Origin: Rhodohalobacter barkolensis
Lineage (GTDB): Bacteria > Bacteroidota > Rhodothermia > Balneolales > Balneolaceae
Length of the DNA: 64,000 bases
Direction of reading: 5' to 3'
Assembly (NCBI RefSeq): GCF_002834295.1
Contig: NZ_PISP01000006.1
Location: 186,001 to 250,000, forward strand
Positions within the stretch are counted from its first letter, which is position 1. Each line of letters starts with the position of its first letter. Shown here one piece after another: positions 43,619 to 52,628 of the stretch. The notes beneath the pieces were generated by a model. That model was given only the letters and a program-made list of their open reading frames with translations, was not told where the DNA came from and searched no databases. A program made the translations under genes and the position numbers.

Positions 43619-45355
43619 ATGAACTATACGTTATTTGATTTTCTGCAGCTTATTGGTGCATTGGGAATCTTCATCTACGGGATGAAAATTTTCAGTGATG
43701 GCCTTCAAAAAGTTGCAGGCTCTCGTCTTCGTGCTATCCTTAAAGGGATGACAACCAGCAGGCTTAGGGGCATTTTTACAGGGTTTACGGCAACCACCAT
43801 CACTCAGTCATCTTCAACGACAACGGTAATGGTGGTCAGCTTTGTGAATGCCGGGCTGATTACATTCGTAGAATCAACGGGTGTGATTATGGGTGCCAAT
43901 ATCGGTACCACCGTCACCGCCTGGATGGTCTCTGTTTTTGGCTTTAAGATGCAGATTACTCCTATAGCCATTGCCATGATTGGTATTTTCTTCCCTTTCA
44001 TGTTTTCCGATAGAGAGAAGTTGAAAAATCTTGCTGAGGCGATGATTGGTTTTGGTATTCTTTTTATTGGATTGGAGTTTATCAAAGATGCCGTCCCAAA
44101 TATCCAAGACAATCCGGAGATGTTTGCATTTCTTGATTCGTTTACCGAGTTCGGATTCGCCTCCATGCTCATTTTTGTAGCGGTGGGTACACTGCTAACC
44201 CTTCTCACACAATCATCATCTGCAGCTTCTGCTATTACTCTAGTCATGCTTTTTCAGGGATGGATATCATTCCCGATTGCTGCAGCTATGATATTGGGTG
44301 AAAATATTGGTACAACCGTTACTGCTAACATTGCAGCAATTGTTGGAAATGTTCATGCAAAACGGGCAGCGAGGTTCCACTTTATTTTCAATGTGTTCGG
44401 GGTCGTTTGGATGCTCTTGCTGATCAACCCTTTCTTAATGGGGATCGATCAGGTAATGCACTACTTTCAACCGGAAATCGGCTCTATTTTTGATGATTCG
44501 CAGGAAGCACGTGCAGCGGCAACTTTAGGTATTTCGCTGTTCCATACCACATTCAACGTGCTTAATGTTGCACTTCTATTTGGGTTCGTACCCGCGATCA
44601 TCAAATTTGTGGAACGTTTTGAGAAAGAGAAGGAAGATTCCGATCAGGCTTTCCGCCTCAAATATATCTCCGGTGGTTTGATGTCTTCATCAGAACTCTC
44701 TATTGCACAGGCATTCAAAGAAATTGAACTGTTTGGACGGCTGATTGAAAAAATGCACTTCAGCTTTATTGGCCTGTTTATGAAAAAACAGAAGAAGCAG
44801 GAGAAGTTTCTTAAGAAGATTAAAAAACGGGAACAGATTACTGATAACATCGAACTCGAAGTTGCAGAGTATCTGACAAAAATTTCGAGCAACAACTTAA
44901 CTGAATCTGCTACACGAAAAATTCGTCTGATGCACAGCATGATTAACGACCTGGAGCGAATCGGAGATATCTACTTCCAGATGTCGAAAACGTTCGAACA
45001 GATGGAAAATGAAAACATCAAACTTCCACAGGAAGCTTACGATGAGGTTATCAGCATGCTCGACACAGTTCGCGAGGCGATTAAACTGATGCGTACCAAT
45101 ATGGAGAACTTCGGTGATGAGATTGATTTGAATCCGGCAATTGAAATTGAGCAGGAGATTAATCGGCGACGCGACATCATGAAAGATGCACACTACAAGC
45201 GTCTTGAAGATGGTGTTTATAACTCCAAAGCCGGTGTAATTTACCTTGACTATCTGACCCGTATGGAAAAAATCGGTGACCACATCTTTAACGTAAATGA
45301 AGCATTAGCCGGCAAAAAGTTAAAGATCCACAGCGATCTGATTTTAGATAACTGA
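43619..45355 (+). CDS. Na/Pi cotransporter family protein with PhoU-like tail
   Basis: A 578-residue inner-membrane protein. The N-terminal about 350 residues hold eight or more helices with the two inverted NaPi-II repeats. Their signatures are ATTITQSSSTTTVMVVSFVNAG and TLLTQSSSAASAITLVML, with GANIGTTVTAW and GENIGTTVTANIAA mirrored. A cytoplasmic helical domain (about 360-570) with LMHSMINDLERIGDIYFQMSKTFE and LDYLTRMEKIGDHIFNVNEA is PhoU-like, typical of the long NptA/YjbB form. It exports or imports phosphate with sodium. No pst or pho regulatory genes are next to it. A UUCG-type hairpin terminator follows. Confidence 0.93.
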   Translation: MNYTLFDFLQLIGALGIFIYGMKIFSDGLQKVAGSRLRAILKGMTTSRLRGIFTGFTATTITQSSSTTTVMVVSFVNAGLITFVESTGVIMGANIGTTVTAWMVSVFGFKMQITPIAIAMIGIFFPFMFSDREKLKNLAEAMIGFGILFIGLEFIKDAVPNIQDNPEMFAFLDSFTEFGFASMLIFVAVGTLLTLLTQSSSAASAITLVMLFQGWISFPIAAAMILGENIGTTVTANIAAIVGNVHAKRAARFHFIFNVFGVVWMLLLINPFLMGIDQVMHYFQPEIGSIFDDSQEARAAATLGISLFHTTFNVLNVALLFGFVPAIIKFVERFEKEKEDSDQAFRLKYISGGLMSSSELSIAQAFKEIELFGRLIEKMHFSFIGLFMKKQKKQEKFLKKIKKREQITDNIELEVAEYLTKISSNNLTESATRKIRLMHSMINDLERIGDIYFQMSKTFEQMENENIKLPQEAYDEVISMLDTVREAIKLMRTNMENFGDEIDLNPAIEIEQEINRRRDIMKDAHYKRLEDGVYNSKAGVIYLDYLTRMEKIGDHIFNVNEALAGKKLKIHSDLILDN

Positions 45356-45381
45356 TCTCCGGATTCATAAAAAAATTGTAA

Positions 45382-45410
45382 AACGGCCCTTCGTGGGCCG
45401 TTCTTATTTT
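45382..45410 (+). terminator. Intrinsic terminator with TTCG-type loop after the Na/Pi gene
   Basis: A perfect 8-bp stem AACGGCCC (45382-45389) / GGGCCGTT (45395-45402) around TTCGT, followed by CTTATTTT. Confidence 0.88.
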
Positions 45411-45471
45411 AATACTACCTTTCGTTCAATTACATTACGGTTCTTCAACCTTAAGAAACAGATGATATACG

Positions 45472-47556
45472 ATGAGGAACCGATACGTAAAATTCACACC
45501 TATACTTTTACTTTTCGTTTTCTGGATGTCTGCGCCAATCATGGCTCAGCAGGGCGTTACTCCGGAAGACTACTATAAAACCGTATTTGTTAGCCAGACT
45601 GAAATTTCACCGGATGGCAGCTATGTTGCCTTCACACGCACAACCATCGATGTAGAAAACAATAAGCGACATCGGGAAGTGTGGATGCAAAAACTGAATA
45701 ACGGCCAGCCGGATGGCGAACCGTTCCGTTTTACCGACCCCACCGTTGAATCGTCGGGTCCGCAGTGGTCACCGGATGGAGAACTTTTGGGAATCCAGTC
45801 GCGCCGGGGAGATGACGAAAACTCCGTTCGTTTTATTCGCGTTACGGAACCGGGCGGTGAAGCATTTACCATCGAAGGACTCGACAGTTCTCCCATTTGG
45901 TCGCCCGATGGATCAACCATCGCTTTTGTGAAAGAACCGGAGACCGAAGAGGAACAGGAAGAAAGAGCCGGATGGATTGCTCCCGATGCCATCACCAATA
46001 CTCTTGATGCCGAACGATTTGACGGACGGGTCATCACCCAAATGCAGTACATGCAAGACGGCAGATCCGAGTGGCTTCCTCATCCATCAATCAACAAAAA
46101 ACGACAGCTTTTCATCATCTCTGCTGAAGGAGGAGAACCTGAGCAGATCACCGAAATGGAGTTTAATACTGGTGATGTGGAGTGGGCTCAAGATGGCAGT
46201 AGAATATACTTCTCCGGAGATCCTCTCGAAGATGATGAGTACAACGACGACTTTACTCGTAATATTTATATGATCGATCTGGATTCTAAAGAAGTTTCCC
46301 AGGTTTTCGACATGGAGGGCACACAGCGTTCACCGGCTGTTTCACCTAACGGACGTTTTATGGCATTCCTTCAGTCTGATGAGCGTGGAGCCCAAACTGA
46401 TGTCATGATTACCGCTCTGAACACAAATGGAGAGCCAACCGGTTCAGTAACCAACCTGACTGAAAACTGGGATCTTTCTCCCGGATCACCTAACTGGACT
46501 CCAAACGGAAATACGTTGCGCTTCAGCTCACAGATTCGTGGAAATTCTCACCTGTTTGAAGTCAATCGAACCGGAGGCGAAATTCGTCAAGTTACAGATG
46601 GGGAACGCAGACTAAGCAACTTCTCAACAACGGAGAATGGCCGCTTGATGGCGTACACGGCAACAGACGCCGTTACACCTGCCGAAGTGTTTGTTTCCCG
46701 GGCTGATGGAAGCCGTGAAGTGCAGCTCTCCCGCTTTAATGAAGAGTGGATGGCCGACCGTACAATCAATCCGGCAGAAGAAATTCTCTGGACTGTTGAT
46801 GACGGAACGGAAATTCAGGGATGGGTCATCAAACCGGTAGGATACGAAGAGGGTAAATCCTATCCATTGGTGATGAAAATTCATGGCGGCCCACACTCCT
46901 ACTATGGCAATACCTGGTTCCAGGCATTTCACACGCTTTCCGCCTCCGGAATGTTCGTTTTCTATCCGAACCCGCGCGGATCTTCCTCCTACGGTCATGA
47001 TTTCATGTATTCTACCAAGGAACAGTGGGGCTTTTTGGATGAAGAGGATTTCCTGAAAGGACTCGATGCCGTTCTTGAAAAATATCCGGATATCGACGAA
47101 GATCGCGTTGGAGTAAGCGGAGGAAGTTACGGCGGATATATGACCAACTGGCTCACTGCTCGCTACCCTGACAAGTGGAAAGCTGCCGTTACCAGTCGCT
47201 CTATTTCCAACTGGTTCAGCTGGTACGGTTCGTCCGACGCGCAGGGACTCACGGAATATGAATTTGGCGGATATCCCTGGGAGAAGCAGGAACTCTACTG
47301 GGATCTCTCTCCACTCAAATATGTGGAAAATGTTGAAGCCCCAACGCTGATTATTCACAGTGAAGAGGATTGGAGAACTCCGATTACAGACGGCGAGCAG
47401 TGGTACATCGCCCTCAAGAAGATGAAGGTACCGGTTGAGTTTGTACGATATCCGAGATCATCCCACGGATTATCCCGAACCGGAGAGCCGTGGTTGCTGG
47501 TCGATCGTCTTGAAAGAAAGCGCAGTTGGTTTTATCACTGGCTGAACCAAGAATAA
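45472..47556 (+). CDS. S9-family prolyl oligopeptidase-like peptidase, secreted
   Basis: A 694-residue exported serine peptidase of the S9 (dipeptidyl/acylaminoacyl peptidase) type. A signal peptide (about 1-25, ending PIMAQQ) leads into a WD40-like beta-propeller built from repeats such as SPDGSYVAF, WSPDGELLGIQS, SPNGRFMAFLQ and WTPNGNTLRFSS. The alpha/beta hydrolase domain (about 430-694) has HGGPHSYYGN, nucleophile Ser552 in GVSGGSYGGYMTNW, the acid in LIIHSEEDWRTP and His in SSHGLSR. It releases dipeptides or acyl-amino acids from peptides in the periplasm. It is a single gene closed by a hairpin at 47569. Confidence 0.93.
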   Translation: MRNRYVKFTPILLLFVFWMSAPIMAQQGVTPEDYYKTVFVSQTEISPDGSYVAFTRTTIDVENNKRHREVWMQKLNNGQPDGEPFRFTDPTVESSGPQWSPDGELLGIQSRRGDDENSVRFIRVTEPGGEAFTIEGLDSSPIWSPDGSTIAFVKEPETEEEQEERAGWIAPDAITNTLDAERFDGRVITQMQYMQDGRSEWLPHPSINKKRQLFIISAEGGEPEQITEMEFNTGDVEWAQDGSRIYFSGDPLEDDEYNDDFTRNIYMIDLDSKEVSQVFDMEGTQRSPAVSPNGRFMAFLQSDERGAQTDVMITALNTNGEPTGSVTNLTENWDLSPGSPNWTPNGNTLRFSSQIRGNSHLFEVNRTGGEIRQVTDGERRLSNFSTTENGRLMAYTATDAVTPAEVFVSRADGSREVQLSRFNEEWMADRTINPAEEILWTVDDGTEIQGWVIKPVGYEEGKSYPLVMKIHGGPHSYYGNTWFQAFHTLSASGMFVFYPNPRGSSSYGHDFMYSTKEQWGFLDEEDFLKGLDAVLEKYPDIDEDRVGVSGGSYGGYMTNWLTARYPDKWKAAVTSRSISNWFSWYGSSDAQGLTEYEFGGYPWEKQELYWDLSPLKYVENVEAPTLIIHSEEDWRTPITDGEQWYIALKKMKVPVEFVRYPRSSHGLSRTGEPWLLVDRLERKRSWFYHWLNQE

Positions 47557-47568
47557 AAATTGTACTTT

Positions 47569-47608
47569 AGATATGGTCAGCATTGGTTGACCATATCTCT
47601 ATTTTTTT
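47569..47608 (+). terminator. Intrinsic terminator of the S9 peptidase gene
   Basis: A perfect 11-bp stem AGATATGGTCA (47569-47579) / TGACCATATCT (47588-47598), an 8-nt loop, followed by CTATTTTTTT. It overlaps the stop codon of the convergent small gene at 47599, so it may also affect that transcript. Confidence 0.85.
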
Positions 47609-47940
47609 GGTGGCTGTGTTCTGTCAGGACAATTTTTAAACTGTGGAAGGATCATTTTTTCATCCACTTTTGGCGGTTCAAGCTGAGGCATACTTGCCGT
47701 TAAATTAGGATCAGGTTCAAAAGTTGGCATATTGAACCAATTATCAACACAGTTATTGAAATAACTTTTAAGGGAGTCGGCCGGAACAGATACTTTGACA
47801 GAATCCGGTAAACTTTCCATCCATTGCTGAAATACTGCGGTTGAATCCAAAGACACGTGTGTTTCAGATTGACGAGCAGTTGCTGAATTTAAAATACCGG
47901 AAGAAGTAACAACAACGACAATAAAAAGTAACTTAATCAT
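47599..47940 (-). CDS. Small secreted protein of unknown function
   Basis: I do not recognise this 113-residue protein. It has a hydrophobic N-terminal signal (MIKLLFIVVVVTSSGILNSATARQ) without a lipobox. The mature part of about 90 residues is rich in Pro, Asp and Ser, with two cysteines (FNNCVDN and FKNCPDR) that could form one disulfide. The last 40 residues are proline-rich (MPTFEPDP, MPQLEPPK, TQPPKK). It lies convergent to the S9 peptidase and divergent from the S10 peptidase. A peptidase inhibitor or a surface peptide would be a guess only; nothing in the sequence supports either. Confidence 0.6.
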   Translation of the reverse strand: MIKLLFIVVVVTSSGILNSATARQSETHVSLDSTAVFQQWMESLPDSVKVSVPADSLKSYFNNCVDNWFNMPTFEPDPNLTASMPQLEPPKVDEKMILPQFKNCPDRTQPPKK

Positions 47941-48064
47941 GATTCATCACCCACTGCTGTGTTAATTACAACAATAACAACCATTTTTCTTTTTTATTGT
48001 TCGGTTTAAAAACCACACCCTTAAGCATGATCAAAACAATTCCTACTATTAACAAATACTCTAA

Positions 48065-49567
48065 ATGATGAAAACGATACTATATACGCTACTCCCACTC
48101 TTTCTATTTCTTGTTTTCACCCCGCTCACAACATCTGATGCATTTGCCCAGCCCATCCTGGAAGCAGAAAGTGCCGTGACAACTGAGGGTGAAATCACCA
48201 TTAAAGGAAACCGGGTCCGATATGAAGCCACTGCCGGAACACAACCGGTTTGGAATGACGAGGGCGAACCCGATGCATCCCTGTTTTATGTCTATTACAG
48301 AAGAACGGACGTGGATGATGTTGCCAACCGTCCGCTCGTTTTTTCATTCAACGGTGGACCCGGCTCAGCATCGGTTTGGATGCACATCGGCTACACCGGT
48401 CCCAAATTTTTGAATATTGACGATGAGGGCCATCCGGTTCAGCCTTACGGTGTTTCAGATAATGAACACTCCATCCTCGATGTGGCTGACATCGTTTACA
48501 TCGATCCGGTCAATACCGGGTTTTCCAGAATTTTAGATGAAGAAGCAGAAAGAAGTGATTTTTTTGGTGTGAACGCGGATATACAGTACCTAGCCGCCTG
48601 GATCGACAATTTTGTATCCCGCCACAACCGTTGGACCTCACCAAAATATCTGAAAGGTGAGAGTTACGGAACTACGCGTGTAGCCGGTCTTGCCCGTCAG
48701 CTACAGAGTTCACACTGGATGTTTGTTAATGGCGTAATCCTGGTCTCGCCAACCGGTTTGGGACTTGAACCACCGGCTATGACTCCACGTTCAGAAATCC
48801 TGAAACTGCCTTATTACGCTGCAACGGCATGGTATCACGATGCACTTCCGTCTGACCTTCAGCAGCGTAATCTGGATGATCTTCTTCCTGAAGTTGAGGA
48901 GTTTACCATCGAAGAATATCTGCCCGCCGTAGCCCGTGGAGGTACTCTACCTGAAGACCAACGTAATGAGATCGCTGAAAAAGTTTCCACTTACTCCGGT
49001 ATTGACAAACAGCACATCCTGGATCATAACCTCACACTTCCCACCTCATTCTACTGGAAAGAGCTGCTTCGGGAGGATGGTATTACCGTTGGCCGCCTTG
49101 ATTCTCGTTATCGCGGAATAGACCGATCTGATGCGGGCAACCAGTACGACCACGATCCGGCTCTTACTGCATGGAACCACGCATTTGCCCCGGGCATCAA
49201 CTACTACCTGAGGGAAGTATTGGGTTACGAAACAGATTTACAGTACAACCTTTTTGGTCCGGTTCATCCGTGGGACAGAAGTAACGATTCAACCGGTGAT
49301 GACCTGCGCCGGGCGATGGGTGAGAATCCGTTTCTCAATGTAATGGTACAGAGCGGTTATTTTGATGGTGCTACAGACTATTTCTCTGCCAAGTATGTGA
49401 TGTGGAGCATGGACCGAAGTGGAAAAGTATCTGATCGCCTGCGATTTGAAGGGTACCGAAGCGGCCACATGATGTATCTGCGACAGGAAGATCTGGCCAC
49501 ATCCAACGAACACATCCGTGAGTTTATCCAAAACTCCCTTACCAACGGCGAATCAGCCAGATATTGA
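48065..49567 (+). CDS. S10-family serine carboxypeptidase-like protein, secreted
   Basis: A 500-residue exported peptidase of the serine carboxypeptidase family. The signal peptide (about 1-29) ends SDAFAQ; either ATG of the initial Met-Met pair could be used. Oxyanion and substrate motifs SFNGGPGSASVWMH and YIDPVNTGFS, the nucleophile elbow KGESYGTTR with Ser200, the acid in YFDGATDYFSAKYVMW and the final His in YRSGHMMYLR are all present. These enzymes remove C-terminal residues at acid pH. Many bacterial homologues have not been tested. It forms a single unit; repeat DNA follows. Confidence 0.9.
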   Translation: MMKTILYTLLPLFLFLVFTPLTTSDAFAQPILEAESAVTTEGEITIKGNRVRYEATAGTQPVWNDEGEPDASLFYVYYRRTDVDDVANRPLVFSFNGGPGSASVWMHIGYTGPKFLNIDDEGHPVQPYGVSDNEHSILDVADIVYIDPVNTGFSRILDEEAERSDFFGVNADIQYLAAWIDNFVSRHNRWTSPKYLKGESYGTTRVAGLARQLQSSHWMFVNGVILVSPTGLGLEPPAMTPRSEILKLPYYAATAWYHDALPSDLQQRNLDDLLPEVEEFTIEEYLPAVARGGTLPEDQRNEIAEKVSTYSGIDKQHILDHNLTLPTSFYWKELLREDGITVGRLDSRYRGIDRSDAGNQYDHDPALTAWNHAFAPGINYYLREVLGYETDLQYNLFGPVHPWDRSNDSTGDDLRRAMGENPFLNVMVQSGYFDGATDYFSAKYVMWSMDRSGKVSDRLRFEGYRSGHMMYLRQEDLATSNEHIREFIQNSLTNGESARY

Positions 49568-49592
49568 TTTCACTTTTTGGCCACTCCGCTTT

Positions 49593-49823
49593 CCCCTCCT
49601 TTCCAAGGAGGGGCCAGGGGTGGTTAAATTTATTCGATAACATATTCACTTCTGCCTCGAAGGCACGAATACTCTAAGAAGCACAAAGGTTTTTCCGCGG
49701 AAATCCGCGATCCCCTCGGCGAAAATCTGCGAAAAACAAAAACTCTTTCCTTGTTTCTAATCCGATTTTAGGTAACTATTCCTCGCTGAGGTTCGCGGAT
49801 TAATGCGCAGAGGCTCGCAGATC
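49593..49823. repeat. Repeat-rich intergenic region
   Basis: CCCCTCC...AAGGAGGGGCCAGGGGTGGTT at 49593-49625 is a single copy of the palindrome family. GCGGAAATCCGCG...CTGCGAAAAAC at 49691-49739 and GAGGTTCGCGGATTAATGCG at 49781-49823 are diverged CTCTGCG-type repeats. The S10 and NAD(P)-binding genes converge here. Confidence 0.6.
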
Positions 49824-50462
49824 TTATACAAATTCCTGAAGCGCTACAGTGACCTCATCTTTTCCTGAAAGCAGATCGAACTCCACATTTTTGATGGAAT
49901 TGTTATCCAGCACTTCAGCAATTACGCGCGCAACATCTTCTCTTGGAATTTCACCGCGATCCAGCTTTTCAGCAATTTTCACCTTCCCGGTTCCCTCATC
50001 ATTTGTTAACCGGCCCGGTTTTATAATCACATAATTCAATCCACTATTTCTGAGGGCTTCATCCGCCTGCGCTTTTGCCTGCTGATAGACCTGAAAAACA
50101 TCATCACCGCGCGGAGTATCCAATCCCATTGCGCTGATCATCACGTACTTATCAATACCATTCTTTTTCGCAGCTTCAATCAGTTTGATTGCTCCATCCC
50201 GATCCACGGACCATTTTCGATCTTTACCGCTTCCGGGTCCTGCACCTGCGGCAAACACCACGGCATCGGCATCTCCTACAAATTCACTGATATCATCTTC
50301 CTTTTCGATATCCACGACAACCGATTCGGCGCCGGCCTCTTTCAAATCATCAACCTGTTCTTCCTTTCGGATCAAACCTGTTACTTTATGTCCTTTCTCT
50401 TTCAAAATAGGGTGCAACAACATCGCAATTTTACCATGGCCACCCGCTACTACAATTTTCAT
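49824..50462 (-). CDS. NAD(P)-binding atypical SDR protein
   Basis: A 212-residue Rossmann-fold protein of the NmrA/atypical short-chain dehydrogenase group (YwnB or YhfK-like). The dinucleotide motif VVAGGHGKIAMLLHP is at the N-terminus, the GLIRKEEQ loop selects NADP, VVFAAGAGPGSGK and MISAMGLD follow, and YVIIKPGRLTNDEGTGKV lies in the active region. The Tyr-x-x-x-Lys catalytic pair of true SDRs is not clear, so it may be a redox sensor or an epimerase-like protein rather than a classical dehydrogenase. It follows the esterase gene on the same strand after 101 bp. Confidence 0.85.
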   Translation of the reverse strand: MKIVVAGGHGKIAMLLHPILKEKGHKVTGLIRKEEQVDDLKEAGAESVVVDIEKEDDISEFVGDADAVVFAAGAGPGSGKDRKWSVDRDGAIKLIEAAKKNGIDKYVMISAMGLDTPRGDDVFQVYQQAKAQADEALRNSGLNYVIIKPGRLTNDEGTGKVKIAEKLDRGEIPREDVARVIAEVLDNNSIKNVEFDLLSGKDEVTVALQEFV

Positions 50463-50563
50463 AATATCTTACATTTTAAATTCTTTGACTCAATGTAGTT
50501 CAACAACAAGACATCCTGAAATCGAGTTCGAAAACTTAAGTATCAAACTCTGAACGAAAGGCA

Positions 50564-51496
50564 TTAATTACCCATCAGAAATTGAATAGGATTCTCAAAC
50601 CGATCTGCCCACGCATTTTCTGAATGGTCTGTTCCCTCAAATACTTCTGATTTAAAATCTTTATCTGGCACAAAACCAAGATCAAGCATCATTGCATCCA
50701 CTTTCTTCTGATATGGAGCATAGAGTGAATCGAGTGCTTGTGTGCCATGATCGAAATAGATTTTATGTGAACCCGGATCCGGAACACTATTACTCAAATA
50801 CTCCCTGATTCCATCCGGAATTTCATCATTCGATTCAAATGTGCCCGGCCAATGTGTGGATAAAGCAGCAGCTCCTGAAAACATCTCAGGATATTTTGTC
50901 AGCGTATAGAGAGAAATCAACCCGCCATAACTTGATCCGGCCATAAACCGCCCATATTTGCTCTTTTGTACCGAATAATTTCCCTCAACAAAAGGAATGA
51001 CCGATTCTGCGACGAACTTAACATAACGGTTGGCATCAGGCCCATTCGGGAAACCGGAAAGCAATTCAACCTTTGGCTCACCGTCAATAAAATCCAGTGC
51101 ATCTTCCGGAAAATATTCTGCTCTTCTATGATCATCCGTATTCCAGATACCAACAACGAGTGTTGGATGAATTTCTCCTGACTCCATCATTTCGGTCAGC
51201 GTTTCATCAACCCGCCACTCCTGTCCGTTCCATGTCGCACTCTCATCAAACAGCATCTGCCCGTCATGCATGTAAATTACATTGTATTCAGTTTCCGATT
51301 GAAATGAATTGGGAATCCAAACGTCCACAAAGCGTTCAGACAAACTATCCGGTTTGAAAAGATATCGATCCAAATGGCCCGAAATGTAGTCAGACTCTAT
51401 TTTCTCCACAAATTCTACAGAGTTCGTTTTAGTATCACTACCCGAACATTGAATCATGAAAACAGTGATGCCAAAAAGAAAAAGTAATCTTTTCAT
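50564..51496 (-). CDS. Esterase D/enterochelin esterase-like alpha/beta hydrolase, lipoprotein
   Basis: A 310-residue protein with a lipobox near the N-terminus (FMIQC, Cys18), then an alpha/beta hydrolase of the putative esterase (Fes/EstD, PF00756) type. YNVIYMHDGQMLFDE, the PTLVVGIWNTDDHR strand, the nucleophile elbow MAGSSYGGLISLYT, the acid loop near YFDHGTQALD and the terminal FEGTDHSENAW with the catalytic His are in order. Carboxylic esters are cut in the periplasm, perhaps siderophore esters or acetyl xylan. Nothing around it points to iron transport. It is 24 bp downstream of the CHRD gene, probably one operon. Confidence 0.88.
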   Translation of the reverse strand: MKRLLFLFGITVFMIQCSGSDTKTNSVEFVEKIESDYISGHLDRYLFKPDSLSERFVDVWIPNSFQSETEYNVIYMHDGQMLFDESATWNGQEWRVDETLTEMMESGEIHPTLVVGIWNTDDHRRAEYFPEDALDFIDGEPKVELLSGFPNGPDANRYVKFVAESVIPFVEGNYSVQKSKYGRFMAGSSYGGLISLYTLTKYPEMFSGAAALSTHWPGTFESNDEIPDGIREYLSNSVPDPGSHKIYFDHGTQALDSLYAPYQKKVDAMMLDLGFVPDKDFKSEVFEGTDHSENAWADRFENPIQFLMGN

Positions 51497-51520
51497 TGAA
51501 TTGATAAGTAATTTACAATA

Positions 51521-51970
51521 TCAGAAGTTCATCGGTGGAATTTGACCGCGAATCTCACCGCTGCGGTTCCGGTTTGATCGGATGCTGATATACATTCGTC
51601 CATTCCGGAGAGCTTCTTTTTGAGCTTCTCTCAATTCAAACCGGTTCTCTTCGGCATTAAATTCACCACTCGTTTTATCTTCATTCAGCTCGGCAGTAAG
51701 CCGGTAAATTTGATTACCGGTTTCATCTGCCCGGCCAAAATGAATACTCGCACCCAGGTAGTACTCCCGTAAATCTTCAAATGATCCGCTAACGAAAAGT
51801 GAATCCCCCTCTACAGTAACATCTAATATTCCGGTTCCGCTTGATCGAACCGTAGGAACGCTGTTGTGGCCTGCCAGAACAACTTCAACAGTTGTCTGAG
51901 CTGCTACAGAAACCGATACCAGTGTCATGATTACCATCAAAAACAGACTTTTTACTCTCATCTCTATCAC
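51521..51970 (-). CDS. CHRD domain-containing secreted protein
   Basis: A 149-residue protein with a signal peptide (about 1-24, ending SVAAQ) followed by one CHRD domain (about 26-149), a beta-sandwich also found in animal chordin. Typical features are VLAGHNSVPTV at the start, SGTGILDVTVEGDSLFVSGSFEDL, and ...ISIRSNRNRSGEIRGQI near the end, where bacterial CHRD proteins keep a G-x-I-R-G motif. The bacterial role is unknown. A second ATG three codons in (51961) is equally usable. It heads the two-gene unit with the esterase. Confidence 0.87.
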   Translation of the reverse strand: MIEMRVKSLFLMVIMTLVSVSVAAQTTVEVVLAGHNSVPTVRSSGTGILDVTVEGDSLFVSGSFEDLREYYLGASIHFGRADETGNQIYRLTAELNEDKTSGEFNAEENRFELREAQKEALRNGRMYISIRSNRNRSGEIRGQIPPMNF

Positions 51971-52139
51971 CTTTTTTTAATTTATCCTTCTCTAATAACG
52001 AATCCATTTATAGAAACCATATTGCAAGTCCTCAGGTTCATCTGAACAACATGGTTATTTGCTAAAATTAAACCTGCCGTTACGGTTTTCGTACTTTATA
52101 TTATTCATTAACAAAAGATAACAAACTCAATCCTTTATA

Positions 52140-52538
52140 ATGAGTAACAGAAATTTTGAACTCCAGTTTTCCGTCCGCGACTACGAGCTCGACACTCAGG
52201 GCGTGGTTAACAACTCTGTCTATCAAAACTATCTGGAACATGCACGTCATGAATTTCTGAAGTCAGTAGGTATCAATTTTAATAAACTTCATGAAAACGG
52301 GACGGATGCCGTTGTACATAAAATCGAACTGGTTTACAAAAAGCCATTAATGGGAGATGACCGTTTTGTTGTGAGAACTCACGCAGAGAAGTCGGGAAAT
52401 GTCAGGTTTGTATTCTATCAGAATATCTACCGGATACCGGATGATGAATTGATTTTAAAAGGAGTGGTAACCGCTGTGTTTATGGAAAACGGCCGCCCGA
52501 TTCGACCGCCTAAAGAGGTTGTCTCTGCCTTACAATAG
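52140..52538 (+). CDS. Acyl-CoA thioesterase, 4HBT hotdog family
   Basis: A 132-residue cytosolic hotdog-fold thioesterase of the YbgC/FadM type. The active-site region VRDYELDTQGVVNNSVYQNYLEHARHEFL is intact, with the catalytic Asp in DTQG and the Tyr in the central helix. YKKPLMGDDRFVVRTHAEK and a C-terminal GVVTAVFM strand complete the fold. It hydrolyses acyl-CoA or acyl-carrier thioesters; the chain preference is unknown. It stands as a single gene 91 bp before the rhodanese lipoprotein. Confidence 0.9.
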   Translation: MSNRNFELQFSVRDYELDTQGVVNNSVYQNYLEHARHEFLKSVGINFNKLHENGTDAVVHKIELVYKKPLMGDDRFVVRTHAEKSGNVRFVFYQNIYRIPDDELILKGVVTAVFMENGRPIRPPKEVVSALQ

Positions 52539-52628
52539 CCGGATTTTTTTAATTCTGATATTCATCATCAGAAATGTTTCTAATCCATTTTTTGTATCAT
52601 AAATAAATATCCAAATAATGAGAACATC

